Below are positions 17,596 through 26,723 of a DNA stretch of 64,000 bases, piece by piece. The DNA comes from JBBQSN01 sp963825505 (GTDB lineage Bacteria > Actinomycetota > Actinomycetes > Actinomycetales > CAWJMD01). The translations under genes were made by a program, and so were the position numbers. Position 1 is the stretch's first letter. The number at the start of each line of letters is the position of its first letter. The notes beneath the pieces were generated by a model. It did not search any database, was not told the DNA's origin, and saw only the letters and a program-made list of their open reading frames with translations. The stretch spans positions 90,021-154,020 of the forward strand of contig CAWGTL010000012.1 of assembly GCA_963825505.1 (NCBI GenBank). The letters run 5' to 3'.

Positions 17596-18830
17596 GGGAC
17601 GTGAGCCTTCCTGTCGGACGTGCTGGACGTGCTGGACGTGCGGGCGGACGTGGTGACGGGCGTGGTCCGGTCGTCGCCGACCACGCGGTCGAGGGCGTCG
17701 GCGAGCCGGGTGAGCTGGAGGTCGTCGACCGGTGCCGGACCGGCGAGCACGTCGCGTACCCAGGGTCCCTGGCCGCCGGAGCGGGCGACGGCCTGCGAGA
17801 CCACCTCGGGCGCGGGGGTCGAGGCGGGGAGCCCGAGCCGCAGCGCGAGCCGGCGCACGGCGTCGGCGCGCAGCACCTGGGCGGCCCGGTCGCGGGCGCC
17901 GCTCTCGCGGTAGAGGGCGGCCCGGCCGCGGGCGGTCTCGACCGAGCGCACCACCACGGGCAGCGGCTCGGGGACCAGACGGCCCATCCGCCGTCCCCGC
18001 CACAGCACGGCCAGCGCGGCGACGAGCACCGACCAGACCGCCACCAGCGCCACCCACGGCGGCATCAGGTCGTACGGCGAGGGCCGGGCGCCGTCGACGA
18101 GACCCGGGTCGAGCGGGTCGACCTTCCACCACACCAGGTCCAGCCCGCCGCCGAGCAGCTGCAGGGCCACCGCCGCGTTCCCCGGCTCGTCGACCTGGTC
18201 GTTGGTGAGCGGGTCCGCCGACCCGAGCAGCGTCACCCGCCGGTCACCGTCCTCCCAGACGACGAGCCGCCCGTTCGGCGCCTCGGCGTCCGGCTCGGGG
18301 AAGCACCAGACGAGGCCCTCGGGCTCGTCGGCGCCGGGCGCCACCTGGTAGACCACCGAGTCCCAGTCGGTCTCGCCGGCCGCCTGCGCCGCGGGCAGGT
18401 CGCAGCCCGCCGGGTCTGCGCCGTCGCCCTCCGCCGGTGCACCCACGAGCTCGAGCCCGAGGTCCTCCAGCAGCCGCCCGTCCGGGGCCAGCAGCACGAC
18501 GTCGCTGCCGCCGAGGTCGTCGGCCATCGCGTCGAGCAGGTCGGCGGTGAGCAGGTCGGCGCCCACGACGAGCACGGTGGCGTCGCCCTCGTCGCCGCCC
18601 GCCGCCTCGACGACGTCGGCGTAGCGCCGGGTGCTCGTGACCTCGACGCCCTGGTCGCCGAGCACCTGTGCGACGGCGCGCGAGCCCTGGGGCGTGGCCG
18701 AGTCGGGGTCGAGGGCGCCGCCGCCGGCGCGCGGGGTCGCGACCACCACGAGCAGGGCCGCGACGAGCACGCCGAGCGCGATGAGAGCCGGTGTGCGCCA
18801 GCGCCTTGCGGTCGACGGGGTCTCGCTCAC
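17592..18830 (-). CDS. DUF4350 domain membrane protein
   Basis: The 412-residue protein has a first membrane helix at about 15-32 (LIALGVLVAALLVVVATP) and an extracellular DUF4350 domain. That domain has the QGSRAVAQVLGDQGVEV opening and a later LLGSADPLTNDQVDEPGNA segment. A second helix (WVALVAVWSVLVAALAVLW) precedes a cytoplasmic helical tail. It resembles the GATase-like domain seen in other MoxR-cluster proteins. GTG 18830 overlaps the DUF4129 stop, and its stop overlaps the moxR start. The C-terminus ends in a low-complexity Thr/Ser run. Confidence 0.85.
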   Translation of the reverse strand: MSETPSTARRWRTPALIALGVLVAALLVVVATPRAGGGALDPDSATPQGSRAVAQVLGDQGVEVTSTRRYADVVEAAGGDEGDATVLVVGADLLTADLLDAMADDLGGSDVVLLAPDGRLLEDLGLELVGAPAEGDGADPAGCDLPAAQAAGETDWDSVVYQVAPGADEPEGLVWCFPEPDAEAPNGRLVVWEDGDRRVTLLGSADPLTNDQVDEPGNAAVALQLLGGGLDLVWWKVDPLDPGLVDGARPSPYDLMPPWVALVAVWSVLVAALAVLWRGRRMGRLVPEPLPVVVRSVETARGRAALYRESGARDRAAQVLRADAVRRLALRLGLPASTPAPEVVSQAVARSGGQGPWVRDVLAGPAPVDDLQLTRLADALDRVVGDDRTTPVTTSARTSSTSSTSDRKAHVP

Positions 18831-19465
18831 GCGTCGACCGCGATCCGGGCGGCGAGGACGGCGGAGTCGGTGGCCACCAGCTGCTGGTGCTGCGCCGGGC
18901 CGGCCTCGCGGTCGCCGTAGCAGACGTCGTCGAAGACCCGGGCCGCCGCGACCAGGTCGGCCGAGCGCCCGGGCAGCAACGCCCCGGCCTCGGACGCCGC
19001 CTCGTCGGCGGTGCGCCCCGGTCGCGGCTCGAGCACGGTCCGCTCCTCCAGCGAGCGCACGGTGGCACGGAACTGCTCGAGGACGGCGGTGCGCCAGTCG
19101 CCGGCCGACGCGGCCGCGGCCGCGCGGCGGCGGTACTCGTCGGCGGTGACCGTGGGGTCGGCCCCGACCTCGCCGGCCCCCTGCCCGGTGCGGGCCACGG
19201 CGCGCGCGAACCCGGTGCGGCGCACCACGAGCAGGACGACCAGGACCACCGCGACGACCGCCACGACCCAGAACCACAGTGACGGACCGGTGTCGGCGAT
19301 CCCGCCGAGGCGCTCGAGCACCCAGGTGATCGCCCGCTGCAGCAGCCCGGGCTGGTTCTCGGCGTACACCGGGTCGCGCAGCTCGGTCTCCACCCAGTCG
19401 CGGGCGGTCGGCTCGTCCGGGACGACGGGCACGCCGGCCACCACGAGCAGAGGGAGCGGGCTCAC
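18827..19465 (-). CDS. DUF4129 domain membrane protein
   Basis: The 212-residue protein has a short N-terminal hydrophobic stretch, a central helix (LWFWVVAVVAVVLVVLLVV) and a cytoplasmic C-terminal DUF4129 domain. The domain shows DWRTAVLEQFRATVRSLEER and the following PGRTADEAASEAG. In transglutaminase-type clusters this domain forms the tail of the enzyme; here it is free-standing, as in many actinobacterial MoxR operons. GTG 19465 overlaps the preceding stop by 4 nt, and the end overlaps the DUF4350 start. Confidence 0.85.
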   Translation of the reverse strand: MSPLPLLVVAGVPVVPDEPTARDWVETELRDPVYAENQPGLLQRAITWVLERLGGIADTGPSLWFWVVAVVAVVLVVLLVVRRTGFARAVARTGQGAGEVGADPTVTADEYRRRAAAAASAGDWRTAVLEQFRATVRSLEERTVLEPRPGRTADEAASEAGALLPGRSADLVAAARVFDDVCYGDREAGPAQHQQLVATDSAVLAARIAVDA

Positions 19466-20694
19466 CGCGACGCGGCCCGCGCCAGCTCGACGTCCAGGCC
19501 CTCGCGTCGCATCCGGTGGTCGACGTACAGGAGCGTGCCGACGCCCGCCTGGAACGGGTAGATGACGGCCGAGGCGATGATCGACGCGATCGCCGAGATC
19601 AGCACCTGGGGCGGGGTGAACCCGGCCACCGCCAGCGGGTCGTCCGGGTTGGCCGCGCCGATGGCGCCGGACACCAGCGCGGCCGGGACGGTGAGGAGAC
19701 CCTGTGCGATGCCGACGATGATCGCCGCCAGCAGCAGGATGCCCAGCGTGCGCCAGAAGGGCCCGGTCCACAGCCCGCCGACGAGCGCGCGCACCCGCTG
19801 CCAGGACGCCATCGGCCCGGTGCGCTCGAGCATCAGCGCGGGCAGCGCGATCGAGGACCGCACCATGACCCACAGCAGACCGAGGACGAGCACCGGGATC
19901 GTCACGATGAGCAGGGCCAGGAACGCCGGGTGGATGATCCCGAGCAGGATCGGGACCAGGATCGCCGCCAGGTAGATGCCGATCGCGATCACGAAGGCCA
20001 GCAGCACCAGCCCGACCAGGGCCCAGAACCGCGGCCACGTGGCCTTCCAGACCTCCGAGAAGGTGGTGGTCTGGCCCGTGACGGCCCGGCTCACGGGCAG
20101 GACCAGCACCCCGTTGAGCAGCGCGATGCCGACGAAGGTGACCAGCACCGTCACCAGGCCGCCGCCGAGGAACGTGCCGGCGGCGCCGATCGCGTCCTCC
20201 TCGGTGATCTGGTCGGCCGTGGCCGGGTCCAGGAACGGCGCGAGCGAGGGGCCGGCGAGCAGCTGGAAGACCGCACCCGCCACCGCGATGAAGGCGCCGA
20301 CGATCGCCGCCGAGCCGATCATCGGACCGGGGTTGCGCCGCATCACCTGGAAGGCGCCGTCGTAGATCTCGCCCAGCGACAGCGGCCGCAGCGGGATCAC
20401 GCCCGGCCGCGGTGCGAGCGGGGCCGGCGGCGGCATGCCCGGGCCGTACCCGTAGCCGTACTGCTGGCCGTAGCCGTACTGCTGCTGCGGGCCGTGGAGC
20501 GGGGGCGGCGGCGCGGCGTACCCGGGCGGCTCGGTGAGGTCCGGACCGCGAGGGGGCGGCGCGCCCCAGCCGGACGGCACCTGCTCGTGCCGGGCCTGCT
20601 CGTGCGGCGGCGGCGGCGGAGCAGCCGGCTGCTGCGGCGCGCGCGGCGGCTCGTCGTCCGGCGTGCTCCCCGGTGCCTGCCAGCCCTGGCTCAC
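19462..20694 (-). CDS. Multi-pass membrane protein with GPDPase-type membrane domain
   Basis: The 410-residue protein has a Pro/Gln/Tyr-rich N-terminal 105 residues with repeated YGYGQQYGYGYG units. Six or more membrane helices follow in the pattern of the glycerophosphoryl diester phosphodiesterase membrane domain. PLSLGEIYDGAFQVMRRNP marks its start, and it ends VLISAIASIIASAVIYPF and then LLYVDHRMRREGLD. No catalytic domain is present. It is the first gene of the GTGA-coupled operon to DUF4129, DUF4350, MoxR and DUF58, and is divergent from mtrA. GTG 20694 was chosen because the region upstream is a DNA repeat. Confidence 0.82.
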   Translation of the reverse strand: MSQGWQAPGSTPDDEPPRAPQQPAAPPPPPHEQARHEQVPSGWGAPPPRGPDLTEPPGYAAPPPPLHGPQQQYGYGQQYGYGYGPGMPPPAPLAPRPGVIPLRPLSLGEIYDGAFQVMRRNPGPMIGSAAIVGAFIAVAGAVFQLLAGPSLAPFLDPATADQITEEDAIGAAGTFLGGGLVTVLVTFVGIALLNGVLVLPVSRAVTGQTTTFSEVWKATWPRFWALVGLVLLAFVIAIGIYLAAILVPILLGIIHPAFLALLIVTIPVLVLGLLWVMVRSSIALPALMLERTGPMASWQRVRALVGGLWTGPFWRTLGILLLAAIIVGIAQGLLTVPAALVSGAIGAANPDDPLAVAGFTPPQVLISAIASIIASAVIYPFQAGVGTLLYVDHRMRREGLDVELARAASR

Positions 20695-20709
20695 GACCTG
20701 TCCCCCTCC

Positions 20710-20752
20710 GACCCTCGACCCGACCTCGACCCGACCCTCGACCCGACCCTCG
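20710..20752. repeat. Short tandem repeat in mtrA divergent intergenic region
   Basis: Three full units and one partial unit of GACCCTCGACCC (12, 11, 12 and 8-9 nt) run between the operon start at 20694 and mtrA. The repeat lies where the promoter and leader of the leftward operon should be. Its function is unknown. Confidence 0.7.
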
Positions 20753-20877
20753 GTGGTCCGGCCCGCCCCCTCGGCGCGTCCGACCATCCTTCCACGGGCG
20801 GCTCCCGCGGAAGGTGGCACCGGCGTGGCCCACCCCAACCGGACCCCGCGCGGTCCGCGAGGTGAGACGATGACGCC

Positions 20878-21555
20878 ATGAGAGGCAGGATCCTGGTCGT
20901 CGACGACGACACCGCGCTGTCGGAGATGATCGGCATCGTGCTGCGCGGCGAGGGTTTCGAGCCGTACTTCTGCCCCGACGGCGACGGCGCGCTGGAGGCC
21001 TTCCGCGCCGCGCGCCCCGACCTCGTGCTGCTCGACCTGATGCTCCCCGGCAAGGACGGCATCGAGGTCTGCCGGCAGATCCGCGCCGAGTCGGTCGTCC
21101 CGATCGTGATGCTGACGGCCAAGAGCGACACCGTCGACATCGTGCTCGGGCTCGAGTCCGGCGCCGACGACTACGTCCCGAAGCCGTTCAAGCCCAAGGA
21201 GCTCGTGGCGCGGGTCCGCGCGCGGATGCGCCGCACCGACCAGCCCGTGCTCGAGTCGCTGACCATCGGCGACCTCGCCATCGACGTCGCCGGGCACTCG
21301 GTGCGCCGCGGCGACGAGCAGATCCAGCTGACGCCGCTCGAGTTCGACCTGCTCGTCGCGCTGGCCCGCAAGCCGTGGCAGGTCTTCACCCGCGAGGTGC
21401 TGCTCGAGCAGGTCTGGGGCTACCGGCACGCGGCCGACACCCGGCTGGTGAACGTCCACGTCCAGCGGCTGCGCTCCAAGGTCGAGCGCGACCCGGAGCA
21501 CCCCGAGGTCGTCGTCACCGTCCGCGGCGTCGGCTACAAGGCGGGACCCGCCTGA
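20878..21555 (+). CDS. mtrA: Two-component response regulator MtrA
   Basis: The 225-residue OmpR/PhoB-type regulator has a receiver domain with the acidic pocket Asp9-Asp11, the phosphoacceptor Asp53 (LVLLDLMLPGKDG) and the Lys of YVPKPFKPKELVARV. The winged-helix output domain has LTPLEFDLLVALARKP and the recognition segment TRLVNVHVQRLRSKVE. It is nearly superimposable on actinobacterial MtrA, which controls cell-wall and cell-division genes. It is followed by mtrB and lpqB in the standard order. ATG 20878 lies 6 nt after GACGAT (20866-20871), a leaderless-type promoter. Confidence 0.97.
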   Translation: MRGRILVVDDDTALSEMIGIVLRGEGFEPYFCPDGDGALEAFRAARPDLVLLDLMLPGKDGIEVCRQIRAESVVPIVMLTAKSDTVDIVLGLESGADDYVPKPFKPKELVARVRARMRRTDQPVLESLTIGDLAIDVAGHSVRRGDEQIQLTPLEFDLLVALARKPWQVFTREVLLEQVWGYRHAADTRLVNVHVQRLRSKVERDPEHPEVVVTVRGVGYKAGPA

Positions 21556-21566
21556 GGTCGCGCGAC

Positions 21567-23282
21567 GTGCTCCGCCGCGTGGTCGAGGTGCTCCGCCGGC
21601 TCGCCGCCGGCGCGACCGCCGCCGGTCGGCACGTGGTGCACCTGTGGCGTCGCTCGCTGCAGGTGCGCGTCGTGAGCCTGACGATGGCGCTCGGCCTGCT
21701 CGCCACCCTGCTCGTGGTCGCGTTCGTCGCCGACCAGGTCAGCGAGCGCCTGCTCGTCTCCCGCAGCTCGCAGGCGTTCACCGACGCCGAGCGGGCGGCG
21801 GCGCAGTTCCAGAGCACGATGAACAGCTACGACGCCGCGAGCTCGGGGCCGATCAACGGGTTCGTGCAGGAGAGCCTGTCCCAGGTCGGTGGCACCGGCG
21901 GCGACTCCGGCGCCGGCATCCTGCTGCTGCGCAGCCCTGACGGGCCGCCGGAGGCCCAGTCCGTCTTCAGCCGCGCGAGCGGGGGGCTCGGGCCGGACGT
22001 CGTACCGAGCGCCCTGCGTGACGAGGTGCGCCAGGCGGGCGACCAGCTGAAGGGCAGCTCGGTGCAGCTGGCGCCGACGTCCGGTGCGCGCGTCCCGGGG
22101 TACGTGGTGGGCACCGTGGTCGACATCCCGCTGGCCGGACCGTACGAGCTCTACTTCGTCACCAGCCTCCAGCGCGAGCAGGAGACGCTCGACTCGGTGC
22201 AGCGGGTGCTGGCCGTCGGCATGGCCGCGCTGGTGCTGCTGCTCGGTGCCATCGCGTTCGTCGTCACCCGCCAGGTGGTGACGCCGGTGCGGCAGGCGGC
22301 CAGCGTCGCCGCCCGGCTGTCCGACGGCGACCTGGGCGAGCGGATGACCCAGCGCGGCGAGGACGACCTTGCCCGCCTCGCCGGCTCGTTCAACGCGATG
22401 GCGGTCAACCTGCAGGACCAGATCGAGCAGATGGAGGAGCTGTCGCGGCTCCAGCGACGGTTCGTCTCCGACGTCTCGCACGAGCTCCGCACCCCGCTCA
22501 CGACGATCCGGATGGCGGGGGAGGTGCTCTACGACGCCCGCGCCGACTTCCCGCCCGCGGTGTCCCGCTCGGCCGAGCTGCTGCAGACCCAGCTCGACCG
22601 GTTCGAGTCGCTGCTCGCCGACCTGCTCGAGATCAGCCGCTTCGACGCCGGCGCCGCCGCCCTCGACGCCGAGCCCACCGACGTCACCGGCGTGGTCGAG
22701 CTGGTGCTCGACCTGGCCGTGCCGCTCGCCGAGCGCCGCGGCTGCCAGCTGCGCTCGCACCTGCCGCGCGAGCCCGCGGTGGCCGAGGTCGACCCGCGCC
22801 GGATCGAGCGGGTCGTGCGCAACCTCGTGGTCAACGCGGTCGAGCACAGCGAGGGCAACCCGGTCGACGTCTACGTCGGGGTCGACGACGACGCGGTCGC
22901 CGTCCTGGTCCGTGACCACGGGGTCGGGCTGCGCGCCTCCGAGGTGGAGCACGTCTTCGACCGGTTCTGGCGTGCCGACCCCGCCCGCGCCCGCACCTCC
23001 GGCGGCACCGGCCTGGGGCTGGCGATCTCGCTCGAGGACGCCCACCTGCACGGCGGGACCCTCGAGGCGTGGGGCGAGGTGCGGGTCGGGGCGGCGTTCC
23101 GGCTCACCGTGCCCCGGCGCGCCGGTGACCGGCTGGACGGCTCGCCGCTGCCCCTCGGTCCCCACGTACCCGGCGGACCGTCCTCGCGCCCGGTGACGGT
23201 CGTGCGCCGCGCGGTGGCCGAGGGCGAGCAGGGCGACCCGGTCGACCTGCCGGCGCTCGCCGAAGAAGGCACCGGTGGCTGA
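21567..23282 (+). CDS. mtrB: Sensor histidine kinase MtrB
   Basis: The kinase has 571 residues. Membrane helix one lies near residues 33-55 (LTMALGLLATLLVVAFVAD), followed by an extracellular sensor of about 155 residues and helix two (VGMAALVLLLGAIAFVVT). A HAMP domain, the phosphoacceptor H-box VSDVSHELRTPLTTIRMAGE and an ATPase domain follow, with N-box NLVVNAVEHSEG and G-boxes DHGVGL and GGTGLGLAI. It phosphorylates MtrA. GTG 21567 is 11 nt after the mtrA stop. An in-frame GTG at 21579 is an alternative. Its last codons overlap the lpqB start. Confidence 0.95.
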   Translation: MLRRVVEVLRRLAAGATAAGRHVVHLWRRSLQVRVVSLTMALGLLATLLVVAFVADQVSERLLVSRSSQAFTDAERAAAQFQSTMNSYDAASSGPINGFVQESLSQVGGTGGDSGAGILLLRSPDGPPEAQSVFSRASGGLGPDVVPSALRDEVRQAGDQLKGSSVQLAPTSGARVPGYVVGTVVDIPLAGPYELYFVTSLQREQETLDSVQRVLAVGMAALVLLLGAIAFVVTRQVVTPVRQAASVAARLSDGDLGERMTQRGEDDLARLAGSFNAMAVNLQDQIEQMEELSRLQRRFVSDVSHELRTPLTTIRMAGEVLYDARADFPPAVSRSAELLQTQLDRFESLLADLLEISRFDAGAAALDAEPTDVTGVVELVLDLAVPLAERRGCQLRSHLPREPAVAEVDPRRIERVVRNLVVNAVEHSEGNPVDVYVGVDDDAVAVLVRDHGVGLRASEVEHVFDRFWRADPARARTSGGTGLGLAISLEDAHLHGGTLEAWGEVRVGAAFRLTVPRRAGDRLDGSPLPLGPHVPGGPSSRPVTVVRRAVAEGEQGDPVDLPALAEEGTGG

Positions 23283-25029
23283 CCCGCGCCGGGTGCGCGC
23301 CGTGGCCGCGGCGGTCGCCGTCCTGGTGACCGTGGCGCTCGCGGGCTGCGCCCGGATCCCGAGCTCGGGACCGGTGGTCGACGGGCCGGTGGGCGAGGAC
23401 TACTTCCGTCCGCTGCCGCAGGGACCGGCGGCCGGGGCGACGCCGGCCGACGTCGTCCGCGGGTTCCTCGGGGCCTCGCTGGGGGCCGACCAGGACTACG
23501 AGGTCGCGCGCACCTACATGCAGCCGCGTGCCGCAGGTGCCTGGCGCCCCACCGAGCAGACCGTCGTGTACGCGGGGGACGCGGACTTCACCTTCGTCGG
23601 CGCTGGTGGCGACGTCCCGGGCGACGCCCCGGGCGACGTCGAGGAGGTGACCGCCCGGATCGACGTCTCGGTGATCGGCGTCGTCGACTCCCACGGGCGC
23701 TACTCCCAGCAGCCCACCGGCACACCGAGGTCGGTCGAGATGACCCTGCGCCGCGACGACCCCGACCGGCAGTGGCGCATCGCCGCCACCCCCGACCTGG
23801 CGCTGCTGTCGCAGAACGACTTCCAGTTCGCCTTCCGCTCCTTCCGCCTCTACTACCTGGACGCCACCCGCAACTTCCTCGTGCCCGACCAGCGCTGGTT
23901 CCCCGAGTCGGACTCGACGACGACGCGTCTGGTGGCCGAGCTGCTCGCAGGCCCGTCGCCCTGGCTCGCCCCCGCCGTCGACACCGCCTTCCCGCCGGGC
24001 ACCCGGCTCGCCGCGCCGCAGGCGGTGACGCTCGAGGACGACGAGGCGACCGTGCCGATGACGAGCCCCGCGCGGCGGGCCACCGCGGCCGAGCGGCAGC
24101 TCATGCGCCAGCAGCTGCTCGCCACCCTGCGCTCCCCGCTCGGCGTCACCGACGTGCTGATGCGGGTCGAGGACGCCGAGCTCTCGCTCGAGGGCAACGG
24201 CACCCAGCCGCCGCGGCGCGACCCGCAGGTGACGGGCGGGGCCGTCCTGCTGCGCGGCGACGTGCTGGAGCGGCTGGACGGCGACCGCAGCGAGCCGGTC
24301 GCCGACCTGCCGTCGCTGGAGGGGCTGGGGCCCAGCCACCCGGCCTCCGGCTACGGCGGCGGCACGCTGGCGGTGCTGGTGCAGGAGCGCAGCCAGCTGC
24401 GCGCGCTCGTCCCGGGAACCGAGGAGGTCTCCGAGGCCTTGGTGGAGGGCGCCGACCTCACCGCGCCGTCCTTCGACTGGCGCGGCTGGGTCTGGACCTC
24501 GCCGGCGGTGTCCGCCGGGATCGTGCTGGCCGCGCTGCCCAACGCCAACACGGTCGAGGTCGACGCGGCCTGGTTGGCCGGTCGCCGGGTCACCTCCCTG
24601 CGGGTCTCCCGCGACGGCGCCCGCGTGGTGGTGGCGTCCACGGCCCCCGACGGCACGGCGCACGTCGACGTGGCCGGGGTCGTCCGCGCCACCGACTTCG
24701 CGCCGCAGCAGCTCACCGACCCGCTGCCCGTCGGCGTCGGCAGCGACCTCGTGCTCGCCGAGGAGGCGGTCTGGGTCGACGAGAACCGGGTCGCCGTCCT
24801 CGGCCGCCGCGCCGGCGACGAGGAGACCCGGGTGCTGCCGGTCGAGATCGGGGGGCTCGTCCTCGACCCGTCCGCCCCGGTGCCCGGCGCCGTGACGCTC
24901 ACAGCGGCGCGGGGCGACCGCACGCTGCTGGTCTCCACCTCCGACGGACGGCTGCTGGTGCAGCAGGGTGCGGCCTGGGCCGAGGTGCCCGGTGCCGAGG
25001 GCGCCCGCGACCCGGCGTTCGAGGGCTGA
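23275..25029 (+). CDS. lpqB: Lipoprotein LpqB
   Basis: The 584-residue lipoprotein has the lipobox LVTVALAGC near residue 22 and the motif RIPSSGPVV typical of LpqB. An N-terminal NTF2-like region is followed by a GerMN domain (DSTTTRLVAELLAGP) and a C-terminal beta-propeller-like part. LpqB binds the MtrB extracellular domain and tunes MtrA phosphorylation in mycobacteria, and the gene order here supports the same role. GTG 23275 overlaps mtrB by 8 nt, so translation is coupled. Confidence 0.94.
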   Translation: MADPRRVRAVAAAVAVLVTVALAGCARIPSSGPVVDGPVGEDYFRPLPQGPAAGATPADVVRGFLGASLGADQDYEVARTYMQPRAAGAWRPTEQTVVYAGDADFTFVGAGGDVPGDAPGDVEEVTARIDVSVIGVVDSHGRYSQQPTGTPRSVEMTLRRDDPDRQWRIAATPDLALLSQNDFQFAFRSFRLYYLDATRNFLVPDQRWFPESDSTTTRLVAELLAGPSPWLAPAVDTAFPPGTRLAAPQAVTLEDDEATVPMTSPARRATAAERQLMRQQLLATLRSPLGVTDVLMRVEDAELSLEGNGTQPPRRDPQVTGGAVLLRGDVLERLDGDRSEPVADLPSLEGLGPSHPASGYGGGTLAVLVQERSQLRALVPGTEEVSEALVEGADLTAPSFDWRGWVWTSPAVSAGIVLAALPNANTVEVDAAWLAGRRVTSLRVSRDGARVVVASTAPDGTAHVDVAGVVRATDFAPQQLTDPLPVGVGSDLVLAEEAVWVDENRVAVLGRRAGDEETRVLPVEIGGLVLDPSAPVPGAVTLTAARGDRTLLVSTSDGRLLVQQGAAWAEVPGAEGARDPAFEG

Positions 25030-25126
25030 GCGGCCCGCCGTCCACAGCCGGCTCGGCGCCCGGCCCGTCCACAGGCGGGCGACGGCTGGTGCGGTGGCGT
25101 CGCCGCCCGTACGCAGGCTCGTCCGC

Positions 25127-25891
25127 GTGCGTACCGCCAGGCACCGCCGCCCCGCCCGCTCTCCCGCCGCGGCGCTCGGCAGCGCCCTGGTGCAGGCCGC
25201 CGGGCTGGCGCTGCCGGTGGGCTGCGCCGGGTGCGGCCGGCCCGACCTGGCGCTGTGCCGGCCCTGCCTGCACGCCCTGGTGGGGCCGGGCTCCCCGGTC
25301 GCCCGGGTCACCGGCTCGGGTCCGCCGTGGTGGCCGCCCGACCTGCCGCTGCACTGCGTGACGGCCTACCGCGGCCCCGTCCGGGAGGCGCTGGTCGCGT
25401 GGAAGGACCACGGCCGCGCCGACCTCACGCCCGCCGTCGGTGCCGGGCTGGCGCGAGCGGTCCGCTCCCTGCTCCGCGAGGTCGTCTGCGCCGGCCCCGT
25501 CCTCGACGGTCCGGTCCTGGCCGTGCCGGTCCCCTCGGCCGGGGCGCGGGTGCGCGAGCGAGGCGCCGACCTCGTCGCGGCCGCCGCCCGCCGGGGACCG
25601 CTTCCCGTGGCGGCGGTGCTGCGCCAGGGACGAGGGGCGGCCGACCAGGCCGGGCTCGACCGCGAGCAGCGCCGGGCCAACCTCGCGGGCCGCGTCCGGT
25701 GCACGTCGGCGGGCGCGCGGGCGGTCGCCGGGCGCGCGGTGGTGCTGGTCGACGACGTCGCCACGACCGGGGCCAGCCTGGCCGAGGCGGCACGCGCGGT
25801 CACCGCCGTCGGAGGACGGGTGGTCGGGGCGGCCACCCTCGCCGCCACGCCACCCCGCGATGGGGTGGGCACGGCGCAGACGGTGGACTAA
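25127..25891 (+). CDS. ComF family phosphoribosyltransferase-like protein
   Basis: The 254-residue protein has an N-terminal double zinc knuckle (GCAGCGRPDLALCRPCL), the YRGPVREALVAWKDHGRADL segment and the C-terminal PRPP-binding motif VVLVDDVATTGASL. These define the ComF family. In naturally competent bacteria ComF links uptake to recombination; in most actinobacteria its role is open. It sits between lpqB and hpf as in mycobacteria. GTG 25127 gives a compact N-terminus; longer in-frame readings run into lpqB. No obvious ribosome-binding site is seen. Confidence 0.9.
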   Translation: MRTARHRRPARSPAAALGSALVQAAGLALPVGCAGCGRPDLALCRPCLHALVGPGSPVARVTGSGPPWWPPDLPLHCVTAYRGPVREALVAWKDHGRADLTPAVGAGLARAVRSLLREVVCAGPVLDGPVLAVPVPSAGARVRERGADLVAAAARRGPLPVAAVLRQGRGAADQAGLDREQRRANLAGRVRCTSAGARAVAGRAVVLVDDVATTGASLAEAARAVTAVGGRVVGAATLAATPPRDGVGTAQTVD

Positions 25892-25941
25892 CGTCGGAGG
25901 ACGGAAGACCCAAGCCGTCGCCGACGAGAGGATCTCCCACT

Positions 25942-26598
25942 GTGGACATCGTGGTCACCGCCCTGCACGTCGAGGTCCCGGACCGGTTCCGCCGGCACCT
26001 GGAGGAGAAGCTCGCGAAGGTCGAGCAGCTCAGTCCGCGGTTGCAGCGGATCGACGTCAAGATCAGCCACGAGTCCAACCCCCGCCAGGCCGACACCAGC
26101 GAGCGGGTCGAGCTGACCGTGCGCGCCCGCGGACCCGTGATCCGCGCCGAGGCGTGCGCCGACGACCCCTACGCCGCGCTCGACCTCGCGCAGGAGAAGC
26201 TGATGGAGCGGCTGCGCCGGGCGCGCGACCGCCGCAAGGTGCACCACGGCCGCCGCCAGCCCGCCACCGTCCGCGACGGCGAGGGCTTCGTCCCCGACGA
26301 GGACGGCCCGGCCGAGGGCGACGAGCCCACCGGCGAGCTCGGCGAGTCGCCGATCGCGTTCCGCGAGAAGACCCACGTCGCCGCGCCGATGACCGTGTCC
26401 GAGGCGGTCGACCAGATGGAGCTCGTCGGGCACGACTTCTACCTGTTCTCCGACGTCGAGTCCGGCCGGCCGAGCGTGGTCTACCGGCGCCGCGGGTGGA
26501 GCTACGGCGTGCTCCGGCTGGAGGCCTCCACCGCCGAGGCCCTGGCCGAGCAGAACGGCGCCGGTACGGCCGATCAGGCGGCTGCAGCCGTCGGCTGA
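25942..26598 (+). CDS. hpf: Long-form ribosome hibernation promoting factor
   Basis: The protein has 218 residues. The N-terminal S30AE domain (1-105) starts VDIVVTALHVEVPDRFRRHL and contains VKISHESNPRQADTSERVEL. An acidic linker leads to the C-terminal dimerisation domain with AAPMTVSEAVDQMELVGHDF and FLFSDVESGRPSVVYRRRGW-type sequence. Long HPF binds 30S subunits and pairs ribosomes into inactive 100S particles. The GTG at 25942 is preceded by GAGAGGA at 25926-25932. It is about 50 nt downstream of the ComF gene and may be cotranscribed with it. Confidence 0.93.
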   Translation: MDIVVTALHVEVPDRFRRHLEEKLAKVEQLSPRLQRIDVKISHESNPRQADTSERVELTVRARGPVIRAEACADDPYAALDLAQEKLMERLRRARDRRKVHHGRRQPATVRDGEGFVPDEDGPAEGDEPTGELGESPIAFREKTHVAAPMTVSEAVDQMELVGHDFYLFSDVESGRPSVVYRRRGWSYGVLRLEASTAEALAEQNGAGTADQAAAAVG

Positions 26599-26723
26599 GC
26601 CGTCCGCGTCCCGAACCAGCCCGAACACCCTCCGGACGGACGATCCACCCCAGGACGCCCGGTGGCATGATGCTGAGCGCGGGTCCGTCCGGACCGCCGG
26701 ACGCGGGGAGTCGGGAGGTGGCC

